Source: Lepidostoma basale
Taxonomy: Eukaryota; Arthropoda; Insecta; Trichoptera; Lepidostomatidae
Assembly: GCA_022606425.2 (NCBI GenBank)
Contig: JAHDVF020000853.1
Span: 372,001-436,000 of the forward strand
DNA: 64,000 nucleotides
Direction: 5' to 3'
Shown: piece by piece, positions 47,060 through 57,770 of the stretch
Layout: every line of letters begins with the position of its first letter
Numbering within the stretch: the stretch's first letter is position 1
Translations under genes and position numbers: made by a program
Notes under the pieces: generated by a model
What the model saw: only the letters and a program-made list of their open reading frames with translations
Databases searched by the model: none
What the model was told of the DNA's origin: nothing

Positions 47060-47495
47060 TACTTCTTCTTCTTCTTCACTTTTAGTAGACTCAGGAGTCT
47101 GTTAAATAACCCTGAAATCAGGGGGGTTCTCTTGAGACGCTGAACTCCAGCTTTCTCTTCACCGTTTCGGGGGTCTTCCTGGTCGGCGTTGTCCGTTTGG
47201 CGTTCCATGGAGAGCTATGTGTGGTATCCTATTTGAGCTCATCCTTTCTACGTGTTGATGCCAGTATCGCCGTCTTTGACGTCCCCATCTGATCACATCT
47301 TTCTTCTCGGATCGTTGTATTCCTAACTCGATCACGCAGGGTCTTGCCAGCTATAGCGCGGAGCGTTTTCATCTCGGTTGTCCTGAGCATGCTCTTTGTC
47401 TTGACAGTGTCTGCCCTCGATTCAATGCCATATGTGAGGATTGGTCGCACACAGGTCTTATAGATGCAAACCTTGCTGTCGGTCCTCATGTCCTT
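47060..47495 (-). pseudogene. LINE C-terminal fragment (YKTCVRPILTYG / AGKTLRDRVRN family)
   Basis: The minus strand reads KVCIYKTCVRPILTYGIES, MLRTTEMKTLRAIAGKTLRD and RVRNTTIREERCDQ, then a shifted frame (GRQRRYWHQHV-like). It ends in a GAA tail (cttcttcttcttc at 47062). The same family occurs at 58583-58975 and 61470-61860. Confidence 0.75.
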
Positions 47496-47689
47496 ATTTC
47501 TTCATATGACATCTTTCAGGCAGCCTGCAACCGCTGCAGCCCTATCCACCTGTGACCTTACTTCTCTGGGGAGGTCATTAGAGCTAGTTACTAAATTACT
47601 ATGGACATAATTAGTTTTTTATCCAAAGATTTCCAATAAAAATCACAAATTTTAATACAATTGTGAAATATATGACACAATACTTTTAC

Positions 47690-47865
47690 TATCAAAGTGT
47701 CGGCCATGTGAAGAGTCAAAGAAATTGACGTGCATGACACGATGTATGAATGTTGAAAAATCTCGAGAAGTATGCAAGTCTGCATACTTCTACATACATA
47801 GTATGGTCCATTTTTTTGCACTCCTTCTGGGACACGGCGTTATGGTTAGGTACTTAGATATCTTT
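47690..47865 (+). mobile_element. LINE 3' end (GTTA-tail family), decayed
   Basis: 'attgacgtgcatgacacgat', 'gtatgaatgttgaaaa' and 'gacacggcgttatggttag' match the family end. A local palindrome (gtatgcaagtctgcatac) interrupts the middle. Confidence 0.55.
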
Positions 47866-48087
47866 TTACCAATTTTTAAATGGCTGCAGTTATTATTATT
47901 ATTATATGTATATAAAACACAGGTAATATTAGATATACTGATTTAAGTGTTTTATTGAAGTTTTTTGGTAGAATTTTACCCTTTACTGGAGCAATAATAA
48001 AATAAGTGACTAGTGAAGCAACGTATTTTTTTTAAAAAGGATGACATCACTTTTTTTAATCAACTTTTTCTTAAAATTTAATAAAGT

Positions 48088-48127
48088 GTGATTTTCTCTA
48101 TTTAAGTGTGATTTTCTCTATTTAAGG
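48088..48127 (+). repeat. tandem duplication of about 20 bp
   Basis: 'gtgtgattttctctatttaa' occurs twice in direct succession, just before the open frame at 48126. The second copy also supplies the candidate acceptor. Confidence 0.85.
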
Positions 48128-48716
48128 TATATCTGGTACATCGGGTACAAAAACCGTAAGCCATAAATATCTTTACGATCAAATGCAGCAGCAAGATTTA
48201 CCTAATTTAGATGAAAAAATTAAATATCTAGAAAATCACCTATTGTCGTGTTGTGGTGACACTCCAGATAATCTAAGCAGTTTCAAACAAAAATTTGTAT
48301 ATTTTAAAACATCAATGAAAGAAAAATGGTCGAAAGCCCATAGAAAAGAAGCAATGTTTCTTAAAACTAATGAAAAGTGGTTAGAAGGAATATTCGAACT
48401 TTCAGTCGAGTTATATAGTTGGCACCCAATGACTCCGACCTTGCATAAAATATTAATTCATGGTGCAGTTGTAATTGAAAATGCCTTATTACCCATAGGA
48501 CAGTTGTCGGAAGAGGCAGCAGAAGCCAGAAATAAGCACTTTCGATTATACCGCGAAAACTACGCAAGAAAGTTCTCGAGGGAGGAATGCAACCTTGATA
48601 TATATAATACATTATTATTGAGTTCAGATTCACTATTAAGTAGCATGAAACAAACAAAAAAACGATCAAACCAGATTCATTTTGCCCTGAAACAAAATGA
48701 ATATGTTACCAGCTGA
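48126..48716 (+). pseudogene. transposon-type open frame of unknown class, last exon-like
   Basis: Open from a possible acceptor (ctatttaag|GT) as GISGTSGTKTVSHKYLYDQM to a TGA, about 196 codons. It contains WHPMTPTLHKILIHGAVVI, ENALLPIGQLSEEAAEARNK and NYARKFSREECNLDIYNTLL. I associate the SEEAAEARNK block with proteins repeated in many arthropod genomes, probably transposon-encoded, but cannot name the superfamily. A frameshift near 48690 seems to replace the original C-terminus: another frame gives MLPADPNTESDISDMDQDL then stop at 48772. No terminal repeats found. Confidence 0.5.
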
Positions 48717-49305
48717 CCCGAATACCGAATCCGATATTTCAGACATGGATCAAGATTTGTCCATAAATGTATAAGCAAATTTAAAATACTTATATACTGT
48801 ATATACTTATATATTATATACTTATATACTGTAACTAGATTTTTTTTGTTTGTAAAATTTGTAATAAAAAAAAATTTTCCTCGAGATTTAGTATTTTTTT
48901 ATATTTTTGGCTCGGAAAAAAAATTTTTTTTACTAAGGACAATTTTTTACGATAATATTTATGATTTAAAGTCAAAATACACCGTGAAATAATTTTGACC
49001 GCCTAAATCATTTAAATCAACCTATGTGCACGGATAATTACCATACTCCCTCATGTAGAGGTAACTCAGATTTTTTTATGAACCCTATCCAGCAAATGGA
49101 ATATCTCGCCTTGTGAGGACTCCATATCACTTGAGTCTACTTGGAACCAATACGTTGTATAGGACTCTGAGCACCTTGGGATCTTTGAAAACTCTTCCGG
49201 TCCGAACGATGAAGCCCAACGTCAGTGTAATGTCACAAATCCTCTCGATATGTACATGAAAAGTCAGCCTACTCTCATAGATAAAATTAAAATGTATTCA
49301 ATTAC

Positions 49306-49517
49306 CAAGTCTGATTCGGAGCTGAGGATGTGCGGGTCTTCTTCGAGGACGGTGCCGTTCCCGGGCGAGAGCAGCGGCGGAGACTCGGGGTCGCCGCCCG
49401 CGTGCGGGACGCCTTGCGCCGGGACGGCCGCGGGCTCGTGGGACGGGCCCGAGTAGCGCCGCGCGCCGCGGATCTTGAGCGGGACGTGCGCGTGCGGGTA
49501 ACTCCTCTTGCGATGCA
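49306..49517 (-). CDS. Ndae1: Ndae1 exon a (first found): N-terminal cytoplasmic segment
   Basis: Starts HRKRSYPHAHVPLKIRG and ends LSSESDL. The acceptor is ...TTTCCAG; the first two bases (TG) finish a codon from a missing upstream exon. The donor is TTG|GTAATTG, phase 0. The exon is very GC-rich against an AT-rich background. The motif HRKRSYPH is typical of the N-terminus of insect Ndae1 proteins. The region is Pro/Gly-rich and probably disordered. Confidence 0.85.
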
Positions 49518-49782
49518 CTGGAAACAGATTACAAAACAATTAATGTCGGTATACATTAAAATACGAATAATTTAACTATTTGCACTCGCGCCGTACTTGC
49601 AATACACCAATATAATCTAATGATTTTACTGAAATATTTTGGTGGTGAAAAGTTGATTTTAAATTATCATATAAGATAACTTTTATTGTATATTCGCCAT
49701 AGCTTTGTGTTGCAGATTCACTGAACAATGTTTTTAAACTCTGTATGTAACACCAACTTTATTAAAAAAAAAAAAAAACACG

Positions 49783-50339
49783 TGTTCCGGACACGGTGTT
49801 ATAAATATTATTTGGGGGATATGGTGAAAGTTAAAAGCAGTGGAGGTTTCAGCGTTTATTGCAGGTCACAAGTAATCATACGTTAACAGTTTTAAGTACT
49901 CGTGATGGAGCGTGCGCCTGGACGTCGATAGCGGCTGGGGCTTCACTGGGCAGTAGCGTCGGTCGGCTGGAGCGAAGACTCGTCGGAAGTTGCGTGGCGT
50001 AGCAGTGTAGACAGTTGCGTAGCTCGGTAGGAGAGTCGGAGGTTTCTCGTACGCAGACTTGACGGCGTGGACTCGTGTCGGTTAGAAGTCGCAAGAAGGA
50101 ATACTGTCCATGGTGGTCGGATGTACCGCTTTTATATGCTTTGCTTCAATTTTCACACGATGCTCTGCTCTAGTGACCTAGTGACCAAACGGAATAAATC
50201 TGGGCTCTAGAATCATCAGTTTTGATAAGTAGGTCCTGAGTCAGGCGTTTTTCGGTTATTCGTGTCATATATTTCATCATGAAATATGCTGGTTCAGCGT
50301 CGAATTCCACTTATATGGGTTATGCATTTAACCCCGACA
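49783..50339 (-). mobile_element. candidate solo LTR
   Basis: On the minus strand the block starts TGTCGGGGTTAAATGC. It has a TATA box (GCATATAAAAGC, near 50140), a GC-richer transcribed part, an AATAAA (49855-49860), and ends near ...GTCCGGAACA. The TG...CA ends, one promoter and one polyadenylation signal fit an LTR of Bel-Pao or Gypsy type. No internal retrovirus-like genes lie on either side, so it would be solo. I could not find a matching target duplication, so the ends are uncertain. Confidence 0.5.
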
Positions 50340-50569
50340 ATTACATACAAAGTTTAAAAAAAATCGTATAACTTTATAAGACAAAAGTAGAATTATTTAT
50401 TAAAAAAAAAACACCGTTTTATTTCGTTAACCAATAAACTTAACAATAACTCCGAAATTGAAGTTACATAAAGAAAAGTTTTTCTATTATTTCCAATATC
50501 CATTAAATACAGACATTATCACACTAGTTTGGCATAGTATCTACTAATATTTAGTAGCATGATTTCTGT

Positions 50570-50960
50570 GAATAATATGAATGAACATGTCTATTTTCTA
50601 GAAGTTTATGATTTATATAATAAGGAGTTTTACATCATTGTTCAAGAAACAATAAATACGCTATAAATTTGTATTTTCATTATTATCTATGTTAGTAAGT
50701 GAATTTGTTGAATATAATCTTATTTAGGATATCATGAGACTAGTATGATGACATGCCCTTTTGGATATTGATTATTTAACCTAAAACTAGAATGAAAATA
50801 TTTATAGGCATTTCCATTAACATATTTTTTCCATAAACTATAATAAAACTTCGAGAATACAGACGATTTTATTCGTAATGATGATTAAATGTTGAGTTTT
50901 ATTCATTGTTCAAGAAACAATAGGTTTATTTCTGCATATAAAAAACGGTTTTAATTTTGT
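50570..50960. repeat. fragments of the 'catcattgttcaagaaaca' repeat
   Basis: 'ggagttttacatcattgttc' and 'aagaaacaat' occur at 50623-50650 and again near 50896-50920, and at 52363-52380. They are flanks of the decayed hammerhead-like family. Confidence 0.35.
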
Positions 50961-51855
50961 GTTGTAAGCCCAATAAAACGGACAAAGAGAATATTTATTC
51001 ATATTAAAATTTCATAAAATTGCATTTATGAAAAAGTATTTATAACTAGGAAACAGTTCTATGAAATATATTATTTTCGAGAGTGCGATGTGGTATTTTT
51101 GACAGTTTTCCGAGTGAAGTATTTTGTAATATCAAAATTCCGTAATATTTATTCAAATACAAAATTAAAACACATATCATATTAAGACCGTGTGAAATCG
51201 ACGGATAATTTTAGCAGCAATGTACCGCATTCCACTCAAGTACACCCAGTTTAAAAGGGAAAATTACTAATCGCACCTTACTCGTGGAAATCATCAAAAT
51301 AACAGTATTTTCATTAATGTGATGTTATTTATTCATCAGTATTGCGCGGCAGGAACAAAGGGAGAATGCTAAAATGAAATGGTTGTTTAGAAGCAAATAT
51401 TAGCTCCAAAACATTAGATTATTAATATCAAAGAAAACATACTTTAAAAGATTCTCATATAAAATGATGTGTATAAACTGTATGGTTATTTATATTCAAA
51501 ACGGTGAACGTAATTTATGCTCGTTTATAAAGATTTAAAAATAAATATTAAACATAACATATACGAGCTAAAATGTCATTTCGTGCTGTTATTATATTAT
51601 AAAATAAGTTTTTTTTCCTGTGTGAAGTAATATTAATTTGCATACACTCAAATGTTGATAAAAATATTTTATATGAATAACTGATCAGAATTTTCTATAC
51701 TTTATGTTGGTATAATACTTTATATTATTTTATTGTGAAACATTTATATCGGACAAAGTTTTTAGAAGAAAAATTCAACTATACTCAAAATTACGTAAAT
51801 TTTGTATGATTACAATTAAAGCTATGTATTTTGTAAACTTAATTAAAATGAATAA

Positions 51856-51932
51856 AATTCCTTTTGTAGAATTTAATAGTAAATGATTTAATAGTAAAAT
51901 TCCTTTTGTAGAATTTAATAGAATTTAATAGT
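51856..51932 (+). repeat. local direct duplication
   Basis: 'aaattccttttgtagaattt' followed by 'aatagta' occurs twice about 40 bp apart, with further short repeats of 'gaatttaata'. Looks like replication slippage. Confidence 0.75.
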
Positions 51933-51999
51933 AGATAAATAAAAAATCTTTAAACTGGCATAGAACTTTAACATATATACAACTTCCAAATATTTGTCA

Positions 52000-52215
52000 G
52001 CATGGTCATAAAGAAGGGTGGAATGGGGAATGTTGTAGTTGCATGAAGCGTGCGCTTAACCCAACCAATGACAGGTCATGGGTCCTGTAAACACCTTGAT
52101 TAACCATATTCAGTTTCCAATTTGCATCTTCGTCTCTATTGAGATACAATTAAATCATGAATTGATAGCCCGCGGTGGGTGAAATCCAGTATTCGTATAC
52201 AAGTATAAGTATCCA
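52000..52215 (-). mobile_element. half copy of the 33861 MITE family
   Basis: 'aatgacaggtcatgggtcct', 'gtaaacaccttgattaacca', 'tccaatttgcatcttcgtct' and on to 'gcccgcggtgggtgaaatcc' match one arm plus the outer flank of 33785-34342, inverted. Confidence 0.65.
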
Positions 52216-52251
52216 TTCCTAAAAAATATAAAATCTTTATTCAAATGCACA

Positions 52252-52390
52252 TTTGATAATGCCTTAGAAGAGCGAAACATTTCGTTCCATTTAAAACTTA
52301 ATAAACTCCTATAAGACAGACGTTTTCTTTTAAAATAATTATTTAATTTGGAGTTTTACATCATTGTTCAAGAAACTATAAATAGTTTAA
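52252..52390 (+). repeat. dispersed repeat with decayed hammerhead-like centre
   Basis: 'TTTGATAATGCCTTAGAAG' then 'AGCGAAACATTTCGTTCC', followed by 'gacagacgttttctttt' and 'ggagttttacatcattgttc'. Same layout as 31684-31830. Confidence 0.4.
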
Positions 52391-52584
52391 TTCCACTTGT
52401 CTTTAATGGTTTCGGCAGCTCGTTACCATCTTATGTTCAAAGGTAGCCCAGCCGATGGCAACGAACTCCCGAAACTGGTCTAAACCAAAGAAGAACATGA
52501 AATAAAACTTAATTGTATATTTATAAATTAATTTTATTCTTTTCTATTTATTTCCTATCCTGAAACATATTTTTGGTCTAATCA

Positions 52585-53140
52585 AATGATTTTACTGAAA
52601 TCTCTTGATGGAAGTTCATTTTAAATAATAATTAAATAAAACGATGTTTTTTGACTACTTCCACTTTTGTCTTTATTTAGACAGCGACCGATTCTATACA
52701 AAAATAATCTTCATATATTTATGTAAAAAATTTCTGAATTTAACTATTGGTATTACAGGTATTCTTGGAGGTTCGTGTTTAATACAATGGGTTTTAATTT
52801 TTATTATCTCTTACATATTCATATATAATGTTTGAAAAAATGGTAATTTTGTTTAAATTATTACTGAATTTAAATATTATATGTTATAGTTCTTGGTCCG
52901 TAAGGTCCACGAACCTCCAAGAATACCTTTAATACCAATAGTTAAATTCAGAAAAACTTTACATAAATATATGAAGATTATTTTTGTATAGAATCATGTT
53001 TACCACCCCTGATCTGTATGTATATAAAGGACTAAGTTTACAATAGTGTTACCAGTCTGTCGATGCCAGCGAGTCTGGCGAAACCGGTCGCTGTCTAAAT
53101 AAAGACAAAAGTGGAAGTAGTTAAAAAACATCGTTTTATT
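52585..53140. mobile_element. long foldback element, 'CGAAACCGG' family, with hammerhead-like motif C
   Basis: Nested inverted repeats. The outer arms are 'gtttttt.actacttccactt' against 'aagtggaagtagttaaaaaa'. The inner arms (52695-52775 and 52908-52990) are nearly perfect inversions over about 80 bp (e.g. acaaaaataatcttcatata against tatatgaagattatttttgt). The right half has an extra 'accacccctgatctgtatg' segment, also seen at 62808-62825. No real coding content. Confidence 0.8.
53053..53093 (+). ncRNA. hammerhead-ribozyme-like motif C
   Basis: Stem I CAGT (53053-53056), core CTGTCGA (one change from CTGANGA: A6 to T), extra T, stem II GCCAG/CTGGC with loop CGAGT, GAAAC (53080-53084), palindromic ACCGGT, triplet GTC (53087-53089), then GCTG (53090-53093) pairing with CAGT. 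The A6 change is in a normally fixed position, so this copy may be inactive. Confidence 0.33.
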
Positions 53141-53679
53141 TAATTATTATTTTTGGTCTCTCTTGATCCCGGGATTCATATAATTTGATTAAAGGTGTAG
53201 AAATCTATGATAAGCTTTTTTGTGATTTGTCATTCGTAATCACAGATGGTGCTTGATTGATATGTGTGCGTCTAATTGTGTGTATGGTAGCATGTTGTGG
53301 CACACTAAATTATTATTTATCATGAGATAAAATTAGGCAATTTTCGGACATAAAAAATAATGAGAGGGAAAATATGGAATTTTTCCTATAATCTGAATCC
53401 CAAAATGACATGGTAATAATAAGCATGAACAAACAACATGCAATCACACATTTTAGGTACTAGACGGTCACTTTTACATTCTCGAAATAATGTTTTCCAA
53501 TTACGATGTGATAGTAGTTCGTAGTCTGAAAATAAGTACACTTGTAGAACATTGTTAATTTGTAATGAAACTAGAGGCAAAATCGAAAATCTTTTTTTGT
53601 TGTTGATAATTTGAGTGTCACTCTATAATATTAATACCCATTCGTTATTCCATCGCTTGATGTGATCGACTCCACCTAT

Positions 53680-53830
53680 CATCATCATTTTTTTCTTTGG
53701 TGGGTTGGTCTCCTCTAAGAAATGACTCCATCCTGTTTTGTCACTGGCTGCCACCTTCCTGTTTGCTGCCTCAGACCTCGACAGTCTGTCAAGACACCAT
53801 CCAACCACCGCAGTCTCGAGCTGCCGATGT
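53680..53830 (-). mobile_element. LINE C-terminal stub with ATG-repeat tail
   Basis: The minus strand reads VVGWCLDRLSRSEAANRK, VAASDKTGWSHFLEETNPP then KKK and repeated ATG (seen as atcatcat). Reads like the end of a LINE protein plus tail; the family is not identified. Confidence 0.45.
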
Positions 53831-53934
53831 TTCTTTGCCCTACTGGGTCGTTAATCAACATTTTTTAGGGGCACCACCCATGAAGTTTAAACGATTTAGC
53901 CAGGCAAATACTAAAAGGGTCTGTCTTTTATTTA

Positions 53935-54060
53935 ATCACAACCTCAGTAACGTAAGCCCCGCATGGATGAGGGACGAGCTCAAGGGTTGATAGAGCGAAG
54001 CTGACGAAAGGCGACTTCCGACTATAAAAGTTTTGGGAAAGCAGTGGGACTCCTACAAGT
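53935..54060 (+). repeat. dispersed repeat shared with 39145-39270
   Basis: See the copy at 39145: 'aacgtaagccccgcatggat' and 'gctgacgaaaggcgac' are shared. Confidence 0.45.
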
Positions 54061-54289
54061 CCCTATTACTTAAAAAAACTAAAAGGGGTAGAGTTATGTA
54101 TAAAAATGGAGGGGGTATAATTAACACTGAGGATAGAGGAACTTTCATTCAAAATTTGATTCCTACTCAGAAGTAAACTTAAATTATAATTTTTTGTTAC
54201 ACAACATGTATGTTAATAAATTATTGAGTTTAATGAGACTTTTAAAGAAGCCTACATTTCGAAGAACGGTTGTACTCGCATGAGGTGGA

Positions 54290-54660
54290 ACCAGGAGTGG
54301 TATGAGAGTGGTGGATGGGAATTCGTACCGGGAAGATTATTACAGAAAGCACAAACTTTGGCGACCGAGCCTTCGCTGTAGCTGGCCCTTCAGCCTGGAA
54401 GAATCTTCCAGTAGACCTTAAGTGCATTGAGAATCAGTCAGAGTTTAGATCGAAACTCAAAACGTACCTTTTCAAATTATCCTTTCCTGATAAGAAGGGC
54501 TGATCGACTGTGTTGGGTGCAGCCCTCATTCTTAATATGTTTATTTTTAACTAGTTCATAAAACGGAGCATTTTCTACAGCGCCCTTGAGATGAGTAATT
54601 CATAAAAATTACACTCTATAAATTATTCAACTTATTATTATTATTACTCATATTTCGATA
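54290..54660 (+). mobile_element. CR1/L2-like LINE C-terminal fragment with 3' UTR and ATT tail
   Basis: Reads GKIITESTNFGDRAFAVAGP, SAWKNLPVDLKCIENQSEFR, SKLKTYLFKLSF, stop at 54501-54503. An untranslated part follows, ending 'cagcgcccttgagatgagta' and ATT repeats. GDRAFAVAGPSAWKNLP is the hallmark end of CR1/L2-type LINE proteins. Confidence 0.8.
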
Positions 54661-55299
54661 AGCTGACTGTTGACGAAGTGTGTTCTGATCATAATGTATA
54701 ATAAAATAAAAGCTGAATAAAATTATTGCCTCTAGGGTCCTGTCGTCAAATATTGATTATTAAAATGATATGACCTAAATGGTTTTTGGATAGGAGGATA
54801 TAAAAAATACTATATTAAATTTATAATACCCTCTTTGGCAAATAATAAAATATCCGTTTACACAAATTGCTAATAAAAATTCATTCGTTATAGTAATTCA
54901 AACATTATCAGTAAAATGATGTATGTTGAGAATCGATAAATATTTTAATATCTTTTATTTATAATATTTTTTGGGTCAACAAACGAACAAACAGACTGTG
55001 CCCATAAAAACGTTAAACAGAAGTAACGAGAAAATACTATGAAATGACGAAAATTTATTCGGGTGTGCATAGTCCAAATAAAACCAAACAGCCAACAAGC
55101 ACGGCGAACATGGTGGATGTTGATTTAAGAGGAAAACCGTCAATCGACGAACTTTCCAACTGAACTTTCAGTGATGCAGCGCATTTGGTCGGGCAATGTT
55201 CTAGCTAATTTTTCAAATATACATCGTAGGACAAAACATATTTGCAAAACATTAAGATATGCAATAGTAAAAACTAAAAATCTGAATACTAAAAAGTTG

Positions 55300-55530
55300 T
55301 AACCATAATTTATAATAGTTAACAGGATTGTTTCATAGTTTTACTTGCATTTAATTTATAAAATAAATGATACCAATAGTAGTAACAATTTTGTTTCGTG
55401 ATGTCAGTTTGAAATTGCCCTTGCAAGGCGAACCAAATTTGTCACTGCTATAATTTATTATATAAATTAAATCCAATTAAAACCATCAAACAATCCTGCT
55501 TACTATTATAAATTAATAATTGAGTTTAAC
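55300..55530. mobile_element. palindromic MITE with decayed hammerhead-like centre
   Basis: Arms: 'ataatttataatagttaaca' and 'ggattgtttcatagtttta' against 'aaaaccatcaaacaatcctg' and 'ttactattataaattaat'. The middle has 'TTGAAATTGCCCTTGCAAGG' and 'CGAACC', with stem II (GCCCTTG/CAAGGC) kept. Confidence 0.55.
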
Positions 55531-55616
55531 AAAACTATTGCCTTAACCATCAATAAGTTATAAATATATATATGTGTTGCAAATTGAGGCCTTGCAAAAA
55601 GAAAAATGCATATTAT

Positions 55617-55735
55617 AATTAACTAACTAACTATCGCTTTGTTTCTCCGAATACGTGGACAAAAAGAATGGACCGTCACACTGTTCTTTTTTGATATACT
55701 TCTCTCGCTTCCTCAATGTGTCATGCATGTACGTT
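55617..55735 (-). mobile_element. LINE 3' end (GTTA-tail family), antisense
   Basis: 'aattaactaactaactatcg', 'gtggacaaaaagaatggacc' and 'ctctcgcttcctcaatgtgt' match the family end, with several changes. Confidence 0.6.
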
Positions 55736-56683
55736 GTTTGTATTATTTACAGTAAAACCTATATTTGATATTTTCGTTTATAAAGTCGATCAGTGTCATC
55801 ACTTAGATGTATTGAAATTCGCATTTATTCAGTTTATCTGAACTAACTATCTATATATAAATTAGTTTTTTTGGATAAATCACGGTATGTGTACAAGGAT
55901 TTACCACCAAACCCATGTCAAACATTAACAACTCTAAACAGGCATTTAAAAGTAAAAAAATAAATGTAGCATCCCTGGTAATACGTAGAGGTCAGTTCAA
56001 ACCAATATATGTACATGAAAGTGATGGTTCAAACTGCCTTCTATGCGCCAACCTAAATGCACCCGGGTAATGCTTTGGACTGGCAAAGGATGGTGTAATA
56101 TGTACATGTAGGTTTATATAGAAAGGGTGTACGGGGCGCATAAAGAGAAAGGGGTCAAGCTCCGTAGGTATTTTTCTCTAGAATTAATATTAAGTATTTT
56201 ATACTCGTATAATAGTAAATACAGTATTGAGAAAAATAATTTATTTCATGAAATTTAAAATTTGCTACGCAATTAATTTGAAATTAATGAAAATTTTAAG
56301 AGCAGAGCAACGAAGATAATATTCGGATGGGTGCAGCGCGAAAAGAAACGGACCAAGAAAAAGATGGGCGTGATACGTTGAAGAGGACTGGGAGAAACTG
56401 GAAAGCACTGGAAATTGGAGAGGAATGGCCAAGACAGGAGCCAGTGTAGGAAGCCAAATCCCTTACCGTAATTTAGCGCCGAGAAAAATAATAAATTTAA
56501 GGCTAATTATACATGAGAAAATCTTTGGTTCAATAATTTGTATCGATTTATTAAAAAAAAAATCATCCCGGTGATGTGGTATCGGGGTATGGTATCCCTT
56601 CGCATAGATGAACATCTGGTACGTATCTAGAAATTGGCGATGGCTCGGTAATGTTCAGATGGAGCTAAGAGTACATTTCTTAC

Positions 56684-56684
<1 letters not shown>

Positions 56685-56740
<56 letters not shown>

Positions 56741-56745
56741 ACACA
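56685..56745 (+). repeat. (CA)n microsatellite
   Basis: About 30 CA units with one 'at' interruption. Confidence 0.95.
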
Positions 56746-57499
56746 ACTACCCTGAAGATCTCAGAAACATCGTTTAAATAGAATACCCCGAGGCACGCAC
56801 TAACCCAAGAAATGGAAAAACACTCGTACATTAAATGTGTATTTAAAACACACAGGAGCATACCAAAATAATTTTTCAGGGTGAAGTTTCTTTTGCTCGA
56901 CACTCCCCGAGATTTTTGATTTGGAAAAATCCATACCTAACGGAACCGTTGAAAAGAGCAAAACGAAACTCTAAAATTCGCATTTTAAACCCTTGGCCTA
57001 CTCTACCTTTACACCGTCATTGAAGCAGACTTTAGACATATCCCCCCGAACGTATCAGTATATGTTCCTATCTACTGCTTTATCCGACGTATTTCCTCTG
57101 GGCATGCTCGCGGCCATTCTTTCAACTGAAAATATAAAAGTTACTCACGACCCATTTCTTTGACACATTGAAAGGATCATTCAGCAACTACTTTTTATAT
57201 ACATGTATTATTTAAATGTATGATTTTATATTCTCGTTTACAAAGTCAATCTTGTTTTGGTCATCCCCTAAAGGAGATTATTTGAATGCTGGATTATGTT
57301 CCATTAAAAAAAATTACCGAAATAGATTTTATGAGAGGATGCACTTACTTTGAATGAGAAGTCTACTCGATGGAAAATTATTAAACTATGGAACAGTATA
57401 TACTATATACGATAGGTAACTAAATATTTAAGATATCCGAAGCCTGCACGTGTCTTGACGAATATTTATGAATCTTTCCACTGCGATGAACAATTTCTT

Positions 57500-57770
57500 T
57501 AATTTATATCATGTGTCATAATATCATGCGAATAGACAGCGAACACATTGTCCCAAAAGCCCTCAGCATTCCCACAGAATCAAGAATATGCGGCCAACAT
57601 GGCAACATGGTGGGCCAACAAACATGAAAAATGAGCTGCAACACGAGAACCTGAGAGTGAAGATGAGCCAGGATAGAAAATTTTGTCGGCTTCGTACGAG
57701 GAGGGTTGACCATAAATGATGGGAAATGGCAAAAGGAAAGAAGAAGATCACAATATCATATAAACTCTAA
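57500..57770 (+). repeat. possible LINE 3' remnant ending in GAA repeats
   Basis: Higher GC than its surroundings. Ends 'gatgggaaatggcaaaagga' then aagaagaagatc, the same tail type as the LINEs here. The frame is broken and the family not recognised. Confidence 0.3.

Larger units (their letters stand above)
9065..49517 (-). other. Ndae1: Ndae1-like Na+-driven anion (Cl-/HCO3-) exchanger gene, 14 coding exons in window, 5' end missing
   Basis: Role known for the family: SLC4 proteins move bicarbonate with Na+ and/or Cl- across the plasma membrane and set intracellular pH; insect Ndae1 is the Na+-driven anion exchanger. Seen here: exons at 49306-49517, 43132-43253, 23861-24047, 22236-22349, 21498-21727, 20933-21086, 13607-14327, 12968-13379, 12378-12774, 11278-11537, 10245-10459, 9785-9993, 9460-9630 and 9065-9139. 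They total 3,479 bases, and every junction agrees in phase and uses GT-AG. The order is a basic/Pro-rich N-terminus, the Band 3-type cytoplasmic domain (WKETARW, RWGRPHVASLSFHSL, IPEGAEA, VRLAQG, YHEVGRSISTLM, FLDD.IVLPPG), then the membrane domain. The C-terminus is short and acidic (EPDFYEEATLPG). The first exon here begins inside a codon, so at least one upstream exon is missing. Confidence 0.93.

Noticed and set aside
49330..49575. Arg/Ala-rich open frames on both strands over exon a
   Set aside because: GC-rich DNA leaves several frames open. Only the HRKRSYPHAHVPLK frame continues in phase and matches the family.
49876..50094. 72-residue frame MRLLTDTSPRRQ... as a gene
   Set aside because: It lies in the transcribed part of the candidate LTR between a TATA box and AATAAA; no sign of a protein family.
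56655..56903. Minus-strand frame with a long Val-Cys run
   Set aside because: It is a translation of the CA microsatellite.
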